Positions 44,201-58,800 of a stretch of 64,000 nucleotides of DNA are shown piece after piece. This DNA comes from Scortum barcoo. Lineage: Eukaryota > Chordata > Actinopteri > Centrarchiformes > Terapontidae. Position 1 is the first letter of the stretch. Each line of letters opens with the position of its first letter. The notes beneath the pieces are model-generated. The model saw only the letters and a list, made by a program, of their open reading frames with translations. It was not told the DNA's origin and searched no databases. The stretch is from the NCBI GenBank assembly GCA_023238725.1, contig CM041551.1:5093259-5157258 (forward strand), read 5' to 3'. The position numbers were made by a program, and so were the translations under genes.

Positions 44201-47200
44201 CAGCCATTGTGCTCGTCTCTGCTGCTAACTCGCCATTTCTTTTTCTGTATTCCACACAAACTGTTGTTTTCTGCTGAAGAAAGCACACTGGACTTTTTTT
44301 TTTTTTCCTTTTTGTGGAAATCACCAGATGTTCAGAGCAGCAAACATAAACACTAAGAGGAGAATATAGCAGAATCCTTGTTTAAGTTATTCTACTTTAA
44401 GTTTCAATATCATCAATTAGTCTTCCATTTTGATACATAGCCTCAATAAACAGATGAATTTGCAATGCCATTACGTTACACTAGACCGTTAAGACTTAAG
44501 TGCCTGGAAAAAAATGAGCTACTGGCCTCACTAAATAAAATGTCGATAAGGATTGGACAGCAGCCACTCTCTCCTTGCCTTTGCAACACGTTCTTTTATT
44601 ACGGTCCGTCTGTCCTTGCAACTTCATTCTCTGCGTCTCCTTTGTCCCGTTGGCATATCAGCACAGCTCTCTAGCATGTGCTGAGAGATGGATGGAGAGA
44701 GTTGGCGATATGTTAACATTTTCCAACCAGTGATTGCTGATATATATTTGCTCAGTTGTGTGTTTGCTCACTTGCGCAGGTGGCCAGGGAGTCTGCACTA
44801 CCCAAAGCCCATTTCCAGATACAATTATGGAAAATAAAAATGAAAAGAATACAAAATCCCCTATTTGGGATTATTTTGATTTTAATTGTGTGGAATCAAC
44901 AAGCCAAGCCTGGTGCCTCAGTCGTCAACTGTTCAGGAGATATTGAGCAAAAAGTAAGAAAATCCCTGACTTCTCACTTTTCATTCTGCAGTCAGTCATT
45001 GCTGAACTAGCCAGGTAGAGCAGGTTTCTCAAATTGCAGCCATTTCTGAGACCATAGAAAGAGAAACTACTTTGTTTTCTCCCCCTGCACCATTGAATAT
45101 AGATCCATCTGTTATTCTGGCTTCAGGAGAAATTAGTGATTACTAATGAAATAATAATAATAATAATGAAAACACACTTCTGTACTTTTATATGTGTTCT
45201 GTCTGCAGCCTGTATGGTGCTTTTTTCTGTCTTTGAGAGAAGTTTCCCTTCTCTCTCCTCCTCTTCCTCGCCATGTGCTGTTTCATTTCAGCTTCACCTA
45301 ATCACAGCCATCTGTCAAGTGTAACATTAATCAACAGCAGCACCCCACATGCGACACATGCGCATACATAGGCCAGGTACACTGCCAGGGAATGTCACTG
45401 TAACAAATCACTGTGATGGACTGTAAAGGGATTTTGGGCCGGTCGGATGTTTTAATGTAGTCCACCCAACACAAAGCTGTAAGCCTGCAGTGTGTAGTGG
45501 ATCCTTGCAGGGTCTTTCCTTGTGTGAGTCCAGGATGCCTCCCCCTCTCAGAACAGGACATAGCTGTGCAGACAGACAGGAGTTGTGGTGTGTGTTTCAT
45601 GTTCGTCCATGAAACTTCCCATTGACGTGTATGTGTGCATGTTTGTCTAGAGAAGAGAGAGAGGGTGTCTGATAACTGTTTCTCACTGTTAATTTCCTTC
45701 TTATTAACTGCAATATAATGGTTTATGACTATATTATACGAGAATAACAGTGTTGATGTGATAAGAGTTTTTTTTTATTACATTTTCCATGTGACTGTAT
45801 TTGTAAGGAGGGATTCACAGTAATGTCATTTGGTTTTGTGTTTTCTTAGTGAAGCTTGTTGATTTCAATGTATTTCAAATTCTTCCCCAATGCAGAAGTC
45901 AGTAATACAGCTGATGGATAATGTTGAGTTTTTCAGTATCTTTTAATACTTTTAATCGTGAGAGGGCATGGTTCTAGGGATGGCAATGGCTTTTTGCTCT
46001 AGACTGAAATATCTCATCAACCATTGGATGGATTGGCAGTGGATTTTTGCACAGACAGTGCTCCCAGGATGAATTTTTTAATGATTTTTTTTGTTTTAGT
46101 GAAAGATCTCAGCGATTTTGGGCTTGTAACATCACCAGTGAGCACTTCACCTTTAACCTCCCTTCATGACCAGATTCCTGCAGAACTAATGGCTTTGTGT
46201 TTAGTGCAAATGTTAGCATGCTCAACAAGCTCAACTAGGATTATGAACATTATAGTTGGCATTGCTAACTAGTATGCTGACATTATTTAGCTGCTTCACA
46301 GAGCTACTAGATTTTTTTCTCTGAAAGAGAAGAAAGACAAAGATTATTCTAGGCACAGTGAAGAAATCAGTTAACGTCTGATTTCCCAATTCTGAACTGA
46401 CCTAATGTGAAAGTGAAAGGACATTTTTGAGCTCAACCCAAACTTGACTGACTCGTCTTCTCTATTCTTCTGCAGTCTGCTGTGTCTGTGCTTCACATTT
46501 TCACGGGAATGTTGGGTGGGGGGGTGCGCGCGAGAGAGAGAGACAGAGAGACAGATATAGCATATACAGAGAGCACTTTCTTTCGTACCACTAACTTGAC
46601 CTGTAAGGGGGAGCGGGGCGAAACACTCCTATTGATGGCTTTCAGTTATTGTAATCTTGTACACATATGCCTCATCTTAAGACATATTGAAATGATGGAA
46701 ACATGAAGTGCTGACTTCTGTGCTGTGTGAAGTGAACTGACTGAAACTGAAAGGCGTGAACACACACCAAAGGAACGGGACTTCTGTTGATTCAGGTCAT
46801 CTCATTTCGTTCCATCCTCTTGTCCCTCTTGGCTCTTTTTTAATAAAAGCTCAGCTCTTTTCCTCTGAGTCCACATCAACTGCTCCGAGTCAGGCAGATC
46901 AATGAGATGAGCTCAGGGGTGGTGTGAGCTGTTAGGAGGAGTGGTGATGATGCTGCTGGGGGTTTGTTCAGTTGTTGCCAGTGTGTTCATGTCTGCTTGT
47001 GTAGAGGAAGCTCAAAGGAGGGTAAGCCATTAAGCATTAGTATTTCATTCAGTTTCCCATTCATTCAGTCTCTTTAGCAACCTTTAATTGTTTTAGAAAC
47101 TTGAATTGAGTGTCCCGATATTAGGTGACAGCAAATTAACCAGCAAATGAAATGACTTATTTTTAGTTTGTGGATTGGATTGAGGTGATAAAAAGGTAGT

Positions 47201-50200
47201 TTGTGAAATTGTGAAAACTGTAACCATTCGCTGACACTGGAATTTGAGAAGACTGGATATTGCCATTGCCAAGGTTTTTCCACATAAAAACCATATCAGG
47301 GTAGCATTAACTTTGGCCTGTCTTATCTCACACTCTGTTCAAGTGAAAACACAGCGGCTGTATTACTAACTGATGCAGTGGTTAATGCCAGATAACGCAC
47401 TCTTGAAGAGATGCAGTGTTCACGCCACAGCAGCCCATAATAAGTCCCCAACCTCCTCTGTTCCTTAAAGTGTTTTGTTATCCAAGGTGAGAGCCACTTG
47501 ACCGTTAAGATCTGCCCTCTCTCACACGTTGACCATAACTTATTAACTAACCATGCGCAGCGAGCATGTTAATGGCCTTGTCCTCTCTCTTTCACCTCTC
47601 ACTTTCCCTTTTTCTCACATTACAAGACACACACACACACTTCTACAGTGTTGTCAGGGCCAGCTCACAGTATCATGCAGTGCCGATGGCAGTCATAAAG
47701 CTTTTGCTGTGAGGAGTGTCAGAATGAAATAAATAAATGGCTACGTTGCATTGCTGCTCCAAAACTGCACTCGAGAGGCTGTTTCACACCAGCAAGCAGA
47801 TGGATGAGGCTCAGGGTGAGACAGGAGAAAGAGCCAGATAGAAAGATAGAGGTAGAGGAGTCAAATGGAGCTAGAGTTTAAGGGAAATCCACACAACGGC
47901 GATTGTTATAACAGTAAACCATTCTGCTTTCAGTATGTTGTTTAATGATTTTGACAACCCAAATCATCACACAGCAGAGGTCGAATCAGATTGCACCAGC
48001 GACAAAACCGTTACAAAGATAACTAAAAATGGAAGCCAGTGTCACACCAACCACAACCATGTGAAACAGTGTTCCTCTCAACATATCTATTTTCAAACCA
48101 CAGCTACATCGTGCGCTATTTTCTCAAACACCCCGTTACAAGATTTGCTGCGCACTCCTTATCTTAACCATGTGGGCGTACTGTTTGATAGCATGCTGCT
48201 GACAGGCGGGCGGTGCCGTGCTGTGCCATCTGGATCCCCTCAGGCTGGCACCTCAGCAGGGCAGCCAAAAAAAACAGCAAAGGGCCTTCCTGTCTGGGCT
48301 GATGTTGCAACCTAAAGCCACCCTCATGACAGGCTCGGAGGGCAGGCCGGGCACAGCGCCAGCTAACCACAGTAATACAGATATTCCTGTTCGCAATGTA
48401 ACCAACGGCAGTATAAAGAGCATCAGTTTCCTTTTATCCAGCAGGTGGTTACAACTGCCTTGAGGTGAATGTTGCAGGGTTTTTCCTGGTTCACAGTCGG
48501 GCACAGTGGGAACCTCAGTGTAATCTACTAAATCTAGATGGTTATTTTTAAATAGGAAGACAATTCAAACATTTGCCAGGTTATTCACAGATTCCCCTCT
48601 TTGCTCTTCTTTAATGAAGGCAAGTATTTGAATAGTTTGCAGTTCAGCTGCTTAAGATGGACAACTTGTCTAAAGTTGAGCAAAAAATTTACAAATGCAC
48701 ATACAGTATATTTATTCATTTTAAATTTTTTTAAGTGACCACAATTACTTATTATTGGCAATCTTTAGCCACAGTCTAAACATTACTGCCCTGAGACAGT
48801 TATTAACAACATGTCATACAGATATTTAAAAAGTATTAAAACTAACAAACAAAAACCCTTTGCACTGATAAAACTGCAAAATGGTTTGAAAAAAATAAAC
48901 AAATATATTAATGAAGGCAAGGCCTCAGTTAGGAGAATCCTTTATCGTGCTACATGTAATTTTATATTGTGATAATGATGTATTGGGATGTAGTAGATAT
49001 TGTGGGGAATCAACCAAAACACTATTTGTGGATAACATGACAAGAGGGGAATCTTTTCAGACATACCCAACAAATCACATCATCTCATTGATGCGAAAAT
49101 CAGAAGTTTCTAAAGCACTCCTGTTAATTTGATTTGTCTGATGGTTGACAAACTATCATCGTCTCATGGTATAATATCATCGCACAGCTCAACCCTACCC
49201 ACTATCTATAATTATATGATTGTGCAGTGACTGTAGCTGACAAGACAATGGCCAGGTGATGGATTTCCTTCGCTTTGAATGGAACAGTAGAATGGGCCTC
49301 TAGCTTCCAAGCTAGAAACAGGCAGCAGTGTAATCATTTATCAAAGGAGAACATTTGGAAGGAGGGCAATGATTTACGGCTGCTTTAGTGTCCACCTTCT
49401 TTTTTACATTTTTGTAAAGGTGCGTTCATGTATGTTATTTAGGCTTTCTATAGGGGCGTAAACGGCAGAACAAGTCTGGCTTCAAATCCACACGCTGACC
49501 TATTCCCTCCAACTCTTTGTTCGACCTACCTCCCTAACAATGCGTAACCCGCCACCCCCTACTTCATTTCCTGTCCGCTTCCTGAAACGCAGGAAGTTTG
49601 GGTGCTTTCGTCTACCCCCCAGGTTGGAGAAAGGGAGAAAACTGGGGAGGGCGGAACTGCACCAAAGGTCACCGACACCAGCCGTCCAGAGGGAAGAGAG
49701 ACACTCCCTGGATCTGTCGGCTTCCTCTGTTAGAAATGTGACATCGCCAGGAATGAGAACAAACAGCTTTACTTTCAAAATTATTTCCCTGCAATATAAA
49801 TTTCTTCATTATTTAGCCAAAGTTATTTGCGACCGATGTGTGTTGCAGGTAGATGTGAGTTCACAATGCGTGTACGGTCAACAGTTGAGCAGCGTGTGCA
49901 GCATCATTAATCCACCTTCAGTTCTCCTGCTCTTTGCTTCTTCCCACACACCCATCTTTTATTCAGAACTGTGTGTCACTTCCTTCTATATCACGGCTGT
50001 GTGTGTTTGTGTTAGTGTCCTTTGAGGCTCTTCAAGTGGCCCTCAAACACAAAAAGACAGTAGTTCAAAAGCATCTGGACACAATGGCAGTGGCTCGCGT
50101 GTGTACTCGCGCACTGAAAGAGGCTCTGTGATCTGAGGTATGCTCCGTAGTTACATCGGTACACACAATGTTTTTCAATGGTGGATTCAAAGAAAAGTTT

Positions 50201-53200
50201 TACATCAACCGTGCTCATTTCCATAAGGGTTTATACTGGACCTTTTCTTCTTCACTTCCTCCTCCTCCAGTCTCTCCTCACCTTTGCTCTCATCTCTTTT
50301 TTGCTTTTTCTCATATCTCCCTCCTCCAACCTTCATTTTCTTTTTATCATCTTATATCTTTTCTCCTCCTCCTCCTGTATTCTCTCTCCCTGTCAATCAT
50401 GTTTCAAATCTGTCACTCCCGTCACTTCATTTTCCGCTCTGTTGTCCCTTTCGCCTCTCTCCTCTCTCATTATCGGCCTGTCACTCTTTCCCCTGTCTAT
50501 CTGTTTCTCTTTCTCCCCATTAGTCTAACTCGGTGTTGGTCCCGTCTGACCCTTCCTGTTTCTCTGACATCATCCCAAGAAACCAGGAAGCCGTTGATGG
50601 GGTCAGCCGTTTTAACTTTTAGTTTTCTTACCAGGATTGAGATTTGAGTAGGTGGCATGACAGTTTTAGTTAAGGATTAACCCAGACCGCAGAATGATAA
50701 TGATCATAACCTTATGTTAACAAATGATTCATCTGGGGTTGTTCAGGATATTAAATCACTCAGCCAGACCATCATAAAACTCAAGCTGCCTTGGAGATAT
50801 AATACCACTGTTCAAACAAAGGTGGTTTCTCTGTTTCGCTTGTCACAGCTATGAACAGGCTGCAGGCTTAGAATACAGTGCAAGAGTCAACTAAATCCAG
50901 ACTCTTCTGTGTAAATTTCATATTTAAAATTTAACAAAAAAAAACCTTGTGTGTCTGCCTGTGGAATTTAATCAGGGCACAGAACTAGGACAGAATTGAT
51001 ACTGATATAATAAGTGATTTTTGCATAGAAGCTGTCTGCCAGGCAACAGTGTCTGTAGCTGGTTCTGGTATGGGAGACACTCGTCTAACAAGGGTAGATG
51101 GTACGTTTACCGCAAAAATCAAAATGTGAAAGGTAATCTTTGTACAAAAAGACATCTTTTTTGGGACTTGGGAACTGGGTGTGGGCATTTGTTGTTATTT
51201 TTATAAAGATTGAACAACTAATTAAAGACATAGTTAATAGATTATTAAATAAAAGTAATATTATGTTTTTGCAGCACTGAAACACACAGTTTCACTTTGA
51301 TTAACTCTAGTTATGCAGAAACGGTTGCATCTTCTTTAGCCATCACAAGTTTAAAATTGACTTGTAAAAATAAACACATATTAAATAATCTGTCAGAAAG
51401 GTGACACTTAACCACTTAGGCCACTAAACAATCCGATAATACTTCTGTAAATACTGATGTGAAGATACAAAAAACTTCTACAAGAACTGAGACCAAGTCA
51501 TGATCTAATCTTTGGAATTCAGTCACTTGTAATATGAGAAAGCATTTTGTGGCAGAGAGCTGTATCTGCAGCAGTCTGCGTCAGACTCAAAAGATAGCTG
51601 TACAAATCTGCTGTTTGCGTTCATCAGCTCATCAAATGCTTCAAGATCTTTTTCTCGTGATTTAAGGTTTCTGTTGCCACCTGCTGTCTGATGTGGTGGC
51701 TGATCCTGGGTTAGGGTTACAGACAATGATCTAAAACAAATCTATACCTTTCTGCTGTGTTTGTTTAGCCCATCGATTTACAAACCGCAGTTTACACAGC
51801 ACTGGTGCCGCAAACTGTTGGCTAACAGACTGTTTTTCCATTCAGTTCAGCCCATTACAAGAGAGGTGGTTAACCTCTAAAGCCAAGCCCACACATTTAA
51901 CCTAAAAGTGATAGGTTTCAGTGCATCATTTTGGTTAAACACTATGTTCATTTCTTACTGTTTCACAGCACATGGCTGCACTCCCTTTATGCTACAAAAA
52001 CAAAACAGAGCATAAAACTGCTTGTGGTGGAGTGCTGAGGATGAATTTAGAAGTCTCACAGCCTGAGGAAAGAAGCTTCTCTGGAGTCTGGTGGTACGGC
52101 AGCAGAGACTTTTATATTGCTTGCCAGATGGCAGCGGGGTGAACAGGCTGTGGCTGGCTGGTTATTGTCTGTTAGTATCCCTCAGGCTCTACGCAGGCAC
52201 CTCACCTCAGCTGATATCACTGATGCTTGGTAGATGGGAACCCATGATGTTCTGGACGGATTTAATCACCCGCTTTCTCTCTCCTGGGCTCTGCACAACC
52301 ATGTCAGTCTGTAATATTTCCAGTGAGGATGCTTTCTATCACATATCTGTTAAAGGAGCAATATAAAAAATGTTCTGAATATACTGATGATTGCTGCATA
52401 TTCTGTTGAATATCATTTTGTCAAAAAAAAAAATCTTTTATACAAACAATACGCAGACTCAGAGTGAAATTTGTTTTGTAAGTGTATCCTGATTTTTTTT
52501 CAGGTAACTTAATTGGTATAAAAATTAGCCTGGAATTAAACTCTGTATATCAAATCTCTATATTGAATGGTAAGGTTAATTTTTTCTCTCCTCTTTTCTC
52601 AGATCTGCCCATGGAGTACAACCCCTCCGATCATCCCCGGGCCAGCACAATCTTCCTCAGCAAGTCACAGACTGATGGTGAGCTCTACTCTCTGAACACC
52701 TGGCTTTTCTCCCAAACCTACTTCTGAAACTTTGACAGCCTTTGGCTTGCAAATGAGTCACTGCATCATAATGAGATTTGTCTCAGGACAGTATACAGTG
52801 GGACAGTGGTAGGAGTGGAAAAACATTTAAAGGGATTTAAAGGGATTTTTTTCCACATGGTTTATCGACACTTTACATCAGTGTTCCCTAACTCCCCTAG
52901 GCTCCCTGTTCTAGTGTCTTTGTTGGCTCTGAAATACTATGCATGCATTTGACCATTTATGTTGACTGTATGTTTTCATCAATTGCCACTGATACTCTAA
53001 ATCAGAGGAAAAAGTCAGAGAGCAGCGTCGGCATCTGTGGCAGATTGCTTATTAAGCGGTGAGGTGGCATGCAGAAATAATTTTCAAAAGTTTCAAACTC
53101 ATGCAAGTCAAACGACGGCATGCACTGTCTGCTTTATGGAAAAACGAGCTGTTTCCCCGACACACAGATTTCAGATGCAGAGCTATACAGAGGCACTGTT

Positions 53201-55799
53201 GATCAGCATCCTTTTTATCCGGTGAAAAAAGGCTCCAAGCGGGCTCCCGTGGAAAATTTCATGCCAGCTGCCTTTTACGTCAGATTTTCTGACACACACT
53301 AGGTTGTTTTGATCATCTCCATCAGACAGAGAGGCTGATCCGGTGGCAGTCTGAACCCTTCACAGTGACAGTAATGCATTTTAATCAACTGAAACGTGAT
53401 GTGGTTGGTTTCTGAGATTACTTTTCAGTTTAGCCATAATCTCTTTACTTTGATGATAAGAGGCTTAATATTGTTCCATTTGCACACACACACTGCAGAA
53501 ACACAGGTTCAGCTGAGGAGTTTGTAGCCTGAAGGCTGATATATTGATCTGATATCAGGTTTTATAAGCCTTATCAAGCTTTTGTGATGTCTACCGACCT
53601 GGATTCTCAACATATTGTAGGCAAATATCAATACAGGATAGTGAGCAACTCTTTCTTCTCCAAACTTTTTAAAATAATACCTCCATTGTACATCTGTGTC
53701 ATAAAGAAACAGAGAGACAACTTGGACTTTGTGTTTTTTCAGTTGCTGTGCCCAACAAAAGAGGTAAGCATGTATGTGTTGGTCTCAGTAGGCAGGTAGC
53801 ATTATGCTCACTGTGTGTTTGGGCTTAACCTCTCATGTGGTCTAAAGCTTTATCGTATTCTTGTTCTCAATCTGTACCGTCTTCTGCTGACAGGTGACGT
53901 GCCTTCACTGCTGAAATCATCCTGTGTGTGTGTTTGTGTCCATATGCATGTTAATCTATAGGATGCAGCTGCACTGGATCTGGGTTAACCAGTTTCTGAA
54001 ATTACGCATACCAACCATTTATTTGTGAAATCTCTTTTACAGAAAAGGTGTGAGTGAAATAAAAGCCAGGATTCAACCGGGAGCATGAAACCGTTTTGAC
54101 ACGAGTATCACAGCACATCAGTTAGAAGTGCATGTAATGCGTCAGTGCTGATGTGTAGAAAAAAAAATGTCTTCAGAAATCACTGCAGTGAGGATTGTGA
54201 TTTAGTTGTTTTTTACTCCGCTCTCATTAAAGCGTAAGAGCCTTCTGCTGTTTGCTAGAAAGCAGTGCATACAGTCTCCTCTGCCAAGAGGAATAAAAAG
54301 CAAACATGTGCATCAGGGTGCAAAAGTGTGTGAGTGAGTGAATGTGTGTGTGTGTGTCACACAGAGGTGAGAGACAGACAGCGCCGGGATGAGTGGTGCC
54401 AGACAGCCCACGACGTCACTGTGTGTGTGTGTGTGATGCTCTCTGCATCTGCTCCAGTTTGCTTTGCCAGCGATCCTTTTCCCCCCTTGTGTGTTCTCCG
54501 ACATCAGGGCGAACATATATACACACGCGAACACACAAACACACCCAGCGCTGTATGTGTGTGTTATGCCACGCAGCCAGTGAAGTGAGCTCCATAAAAC
54601 GAACACGTCCATTATGCAGATTTAGCATAGCAAATGACCAGATTTGTGTGAAGAGAAAGAAATGAAAAACAGACGTGCTCAAATGACAATCGCCTCTTGA
54701 ATGAAATAGTCACTGGGCTTGATTTGATTTGGACTTATGTCAGCCAGGTTAATGAATTAGCTTGCACTCGTTACCACACATTAACACACAATTTTCAGTG
54801 TATGAGGAAAGAAAAGCCATTACATACAGGCTTTGAAGTGTTCTTTTTTCATATTGAAATGCACTGTTAAAACTACTGTGCCTCGTTTAATGTAGTTTAG
54901 AATAATTAGAGGAAAAAAACCCCAGTTCTTCCACTGTTTTCTCAAAATCTGTCATGCAAGGGAACCCTGGGCAAATGCTGCTCCCTGTCTGTGAGGGTTG
55001 TTTACTGCATCCATGAGCTGACTGAGATTGGAGTATGTGTGTTTGTGACAGCACTGACACTTGTTCTTTCATCTTCCTTTTTCAGTTCGAGAAAAACGGA
55101 AGAGCCTTTACATCAACCATGTAAGTAAGATAAAGGACATTGCGTGTGATACAATCAGTAGACAGTGTTTCATCTTACATGATAACATCAACTTCATGAT
55201 CTTTAGCGTTATTATTTGGCTCTGTAATACAGTTATGAATATTGTAATTGTGCAAATGGTTATTTTGATGTTTTGTGTTTTTTGCAAGTTCACACACATT
55301 TCGGAGAACAAGGTAAAGTCCTCAAAATTACCCTTAAAACAATCCAACCCTTTTGTCGTGCTCCCTCCCTCTTCAGACCCCACAGATTCCACTGCTAGTC
55401 TTAGTCGTGTGTGTGTGTGTGTAAAGAGTAGAAGTTGTAGCTTAATGTCATAGTTCGGATGTAGCAAAAATGTCATCTTATTATGGCGTAGTTCATCTTT
55501 GCCCATCGCTCTCCCCTGCCTCAAATGCATGAACAGGTAAAACTCTGGTTGAGTATGCGCCTGGAGAAAATGACTCAGAACAAAATGAGCCTGTGAAAAG
55601 AAAGTTTGTCATTAAATGGAAGTTTGGGGCTCCTCTAAAGATGCACACCACCATGAATGCCATTCCCGCATGCGGCCGTATCAGGCGCTGACAGAGGACA
55701 GACAGAATTAGTTTGTGGGCTTACAGGTGCCCTACTTTCCATGGCTGTTAGCGGGCCCTTTTGGCTGGTCTGAGTATGACAGAAATAGGGATTGACATG

Positions 55800-55837
<38 letters not shown>

Positions 55838-58800
55838 CACGTGCGTGTGAACTCCAGCATCATCCAGGCCCAGTGAGACGGAAGTACAGCTCTTGTTCCA
55901 CCATATTCCTTGATGACAGCACTGTCAGTCAGCCCAACCTCAAATACACCATCAAATGGTAACTACATAACTGCTTTTGTAAAAGCTGACATAACTCATT
56001 ATCTAATATTTAATCTCACGTTGAGGAGAAATGTTTTGGCTTATTGACCTACTGTGCTTGTTTTAGTTTGAACTGACTTTGATGTCCTTTTTTTGTCTTC
56101 ACAGTGTAGCCCTTGCAATATACTACCACATAAAGAACAGGTATGATAAATGTTTTCTTTTTTTCCTCTTATCTGATCCTAAATCTCACAGGCCTGTCTA
56201 AAACATCAACGTCAGAGGTTAGCAGACAAAGCTGAACACTGTCAGAAAGAAAATCGAGACATTTGGCCTCCAAGGCTTATGTTGAAATGTCAGGCTCTGA
56301 AGTCACTGTAACATTGTGTCTGATGGCTGGCTGAACATCACTCTGCATTTGGCATCATGAAAAACACAGGCAGCCTTGTATGGTCATTTTAGGGGCGTCG
56401 ATGATGCTGACGATTAGATCTGATGGAAGCAAACAAGCAAGTTTGTACAGTTAAGAGTTTAGTGAATCTGACTTGGAAAAACTTATCTGCAGAAACCTCA
56501 CAAAATATGAGTATGAGAATGCTTTTTTTTCTCTACAAATCTCATGTAGGGTTTACTGAGACAACATCTGTTATGACTTCTGAAGTCATATTTTGAATGA
56601 AAGGAGTCTTGTACCATCTGTCTGATGTCCTTCCTATCTGTTTGTCATTCCAGAGATGTTGATGGAAGGATGTTGTTAGACATTTTTGACGAGAAGCTGC
56701 ACCCGCTCTCGGTAAGGCCTTAACGGAAGCTACATTTCCATTATGTGTGAGCTGTAGAGCTGTGAGGTCTCATCAGCAAGGCGAACCACACAAGCTAATG
56801 AACAGCAAATAAACATGCATCAAATAGGGGGAAATGTGTCTTGTAATCTTGGGAGCCATCTGGATCATTCAGATGTATGTTCAGTTCAATTTGTTTTTGC
56901 TTAACAATTGCAGGGTTTCAGTCCAAAAAATTTACATAACCACTTTGCCTGATGCTCCATATCCCAAACCTACAAAGCAGTCTATTCAAAATGAATGCTC
57001 ATTTGTAAGCAAATGTCTCTGTAGGCAGCTATTGTTTCCATTTTGGTAAACAATCAGATCAGATGTTGTGAACAGAGTCAGATCTTTCACTTTCATTTTG
57101 CTTGCTTTTGTCTTCTGTTCTAGAAGTCAGAGGTTCCTCCTGATTACGACAAACACGACCCTGAGCAGAAACAGATCTACCGCTTTGTCAGGACGCTGTT
57201 CAGCGCTGCACAGCTCACCGCTGAGTGCGCCATAGTCACATTGGTATGTGTGTGTATTTAAGGCCTGACACCAGGAGGGAGTGTTGCTTCCTGCTTCTCT
57301 TTTTGCCCTCTCTTGTGTCATGTGCTGTCTTCTTACTATTGCCTTTCTTACACTTGTTTCTCTCATTTATTTTTGGACTTCATTTCTTCCTCTTGAATCA
57401 TATGAAATGCTCAGTATATCTCTCCAGAGATTGTGCCCACAAAAAATCCTGCAAAGTGAACTATTTCTCACAGGTGAGACTAGAAAATTGGAAGGCAAGA
57501 CAAGAATTGTGACAACATCAGTTTGATCTGTGCAATTTCCTTTTGGAATTACTTTACTGTGAAGTATGTGTGTGCCCGTAGCAAGGATATAATTGGTACT
57601 GTACTGTACAGCAGGTTCTCTCCCTACAACTTCTGACAACCTGCTATATTAGTTTTTTTTTTTCCGTTACCTATTCGCCCGACTCTTTGTTTCTTTGGGT
57701 TCTTTGTGTTTTGTGTGTTTTGTCTTTTCATCATCAAACATGACATTTTCTTTAGTACAGACATTTAAAGTATTAATTTTGTATTATTATTTGTACGTTT
57801 TATTTGATTTTAAAAAATGATATCTTAAACAATAGGCTTAATTAACTTGTGCTACTATGTGGCTTGCTTACACGATGATCATTTCCCCCAACTTTTATCA
57901 GCCACTTTCTCTTGGAAACAACCTCGCTCTGCGTCCCCTCTCATCTGCCCAGAAACATCTCTCTCCACACTTTGTCGCTCTGGCGGACACGTGTGTCCCT
58001 GAAGACTGGGAAGTGCAGAGTTAATGTGGCCGGCCTGGTGGCCTAGTATTGAGTTGCTCTGCTTCCTGACAGATGCACATACTTGTTAACTGCATGAATG
58101 AGGGAGTGGGCACTTTTGTGTACGGACAGGAAAGCAAGCACACAGATTTATTGTATCTGTGAATGTATCATTATCTTTGCACATACTCTGACAAAAATGT
58201 GTCAGACTTCACAAAATCACATTGTGATTTGGCACACGGGTCTTCCAGACCCCCAGAGTGAAGCCAACAGTAACTGAATAGGGCTGTTGACTGGTTATTG
58301 GGTTAGTTAAGCTAACAGAAGGTAACTTTAGACAGAGGAGTTAAAATGCAACCTGGGCATCTTCCTTCCCTTCCCGATCATTACATTGTATGATAGGAAA
58401 GAGAAGACTTCTTTATGGAGAACCACAAGAGTCAGCATGTCTTCTTTTATCAAAGTGAATCATTGCTCAAGATTTCTAACCGATGAACACAACATGCACA
58501 AACCATTACCAGAGCCAGAGGGAGCATTCATCCATTGGTGTGTCACACAGAAACTATTAGCTTATATGAGTTTAGAAACATGTAGACCCTCCATATTACA
58601 CTGATAGGTGTAACTGCTGCTACTTACACTAACTAGATAGTTGTGCGCTGGTAATAGATAATACATGAAAAGTAGAGGAGAGGTACTGTATACTATTAAG
58701 GTAATACTAGTAATTTTGATATGAAAACAATATGTTGTTTAATCATTATCAAACTTTGTCTTATTACATTGTTTAATCTAGTTCAAACATCCTCTCTTTC

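Larger units (their letters stand above)
33517..52602 (+). other. ccny: ccny intron 1 (19 kb): repeats, no nested gene recognised
   Basis: No nested coding gene or structured RNA gene could be supported on either strand. Besides the repeats listed separately, it holds microsatellites (CA 38215-38263, TGA 41858-41879, GA 42336-42357, a mixed GCGC/GA run near 46507-46540). A few GC-richer islands (about 40070-40160 and 48180-48370) could be conserved non-coding elements, but this cannot be judged from one sequence. Confidence 0.5.
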
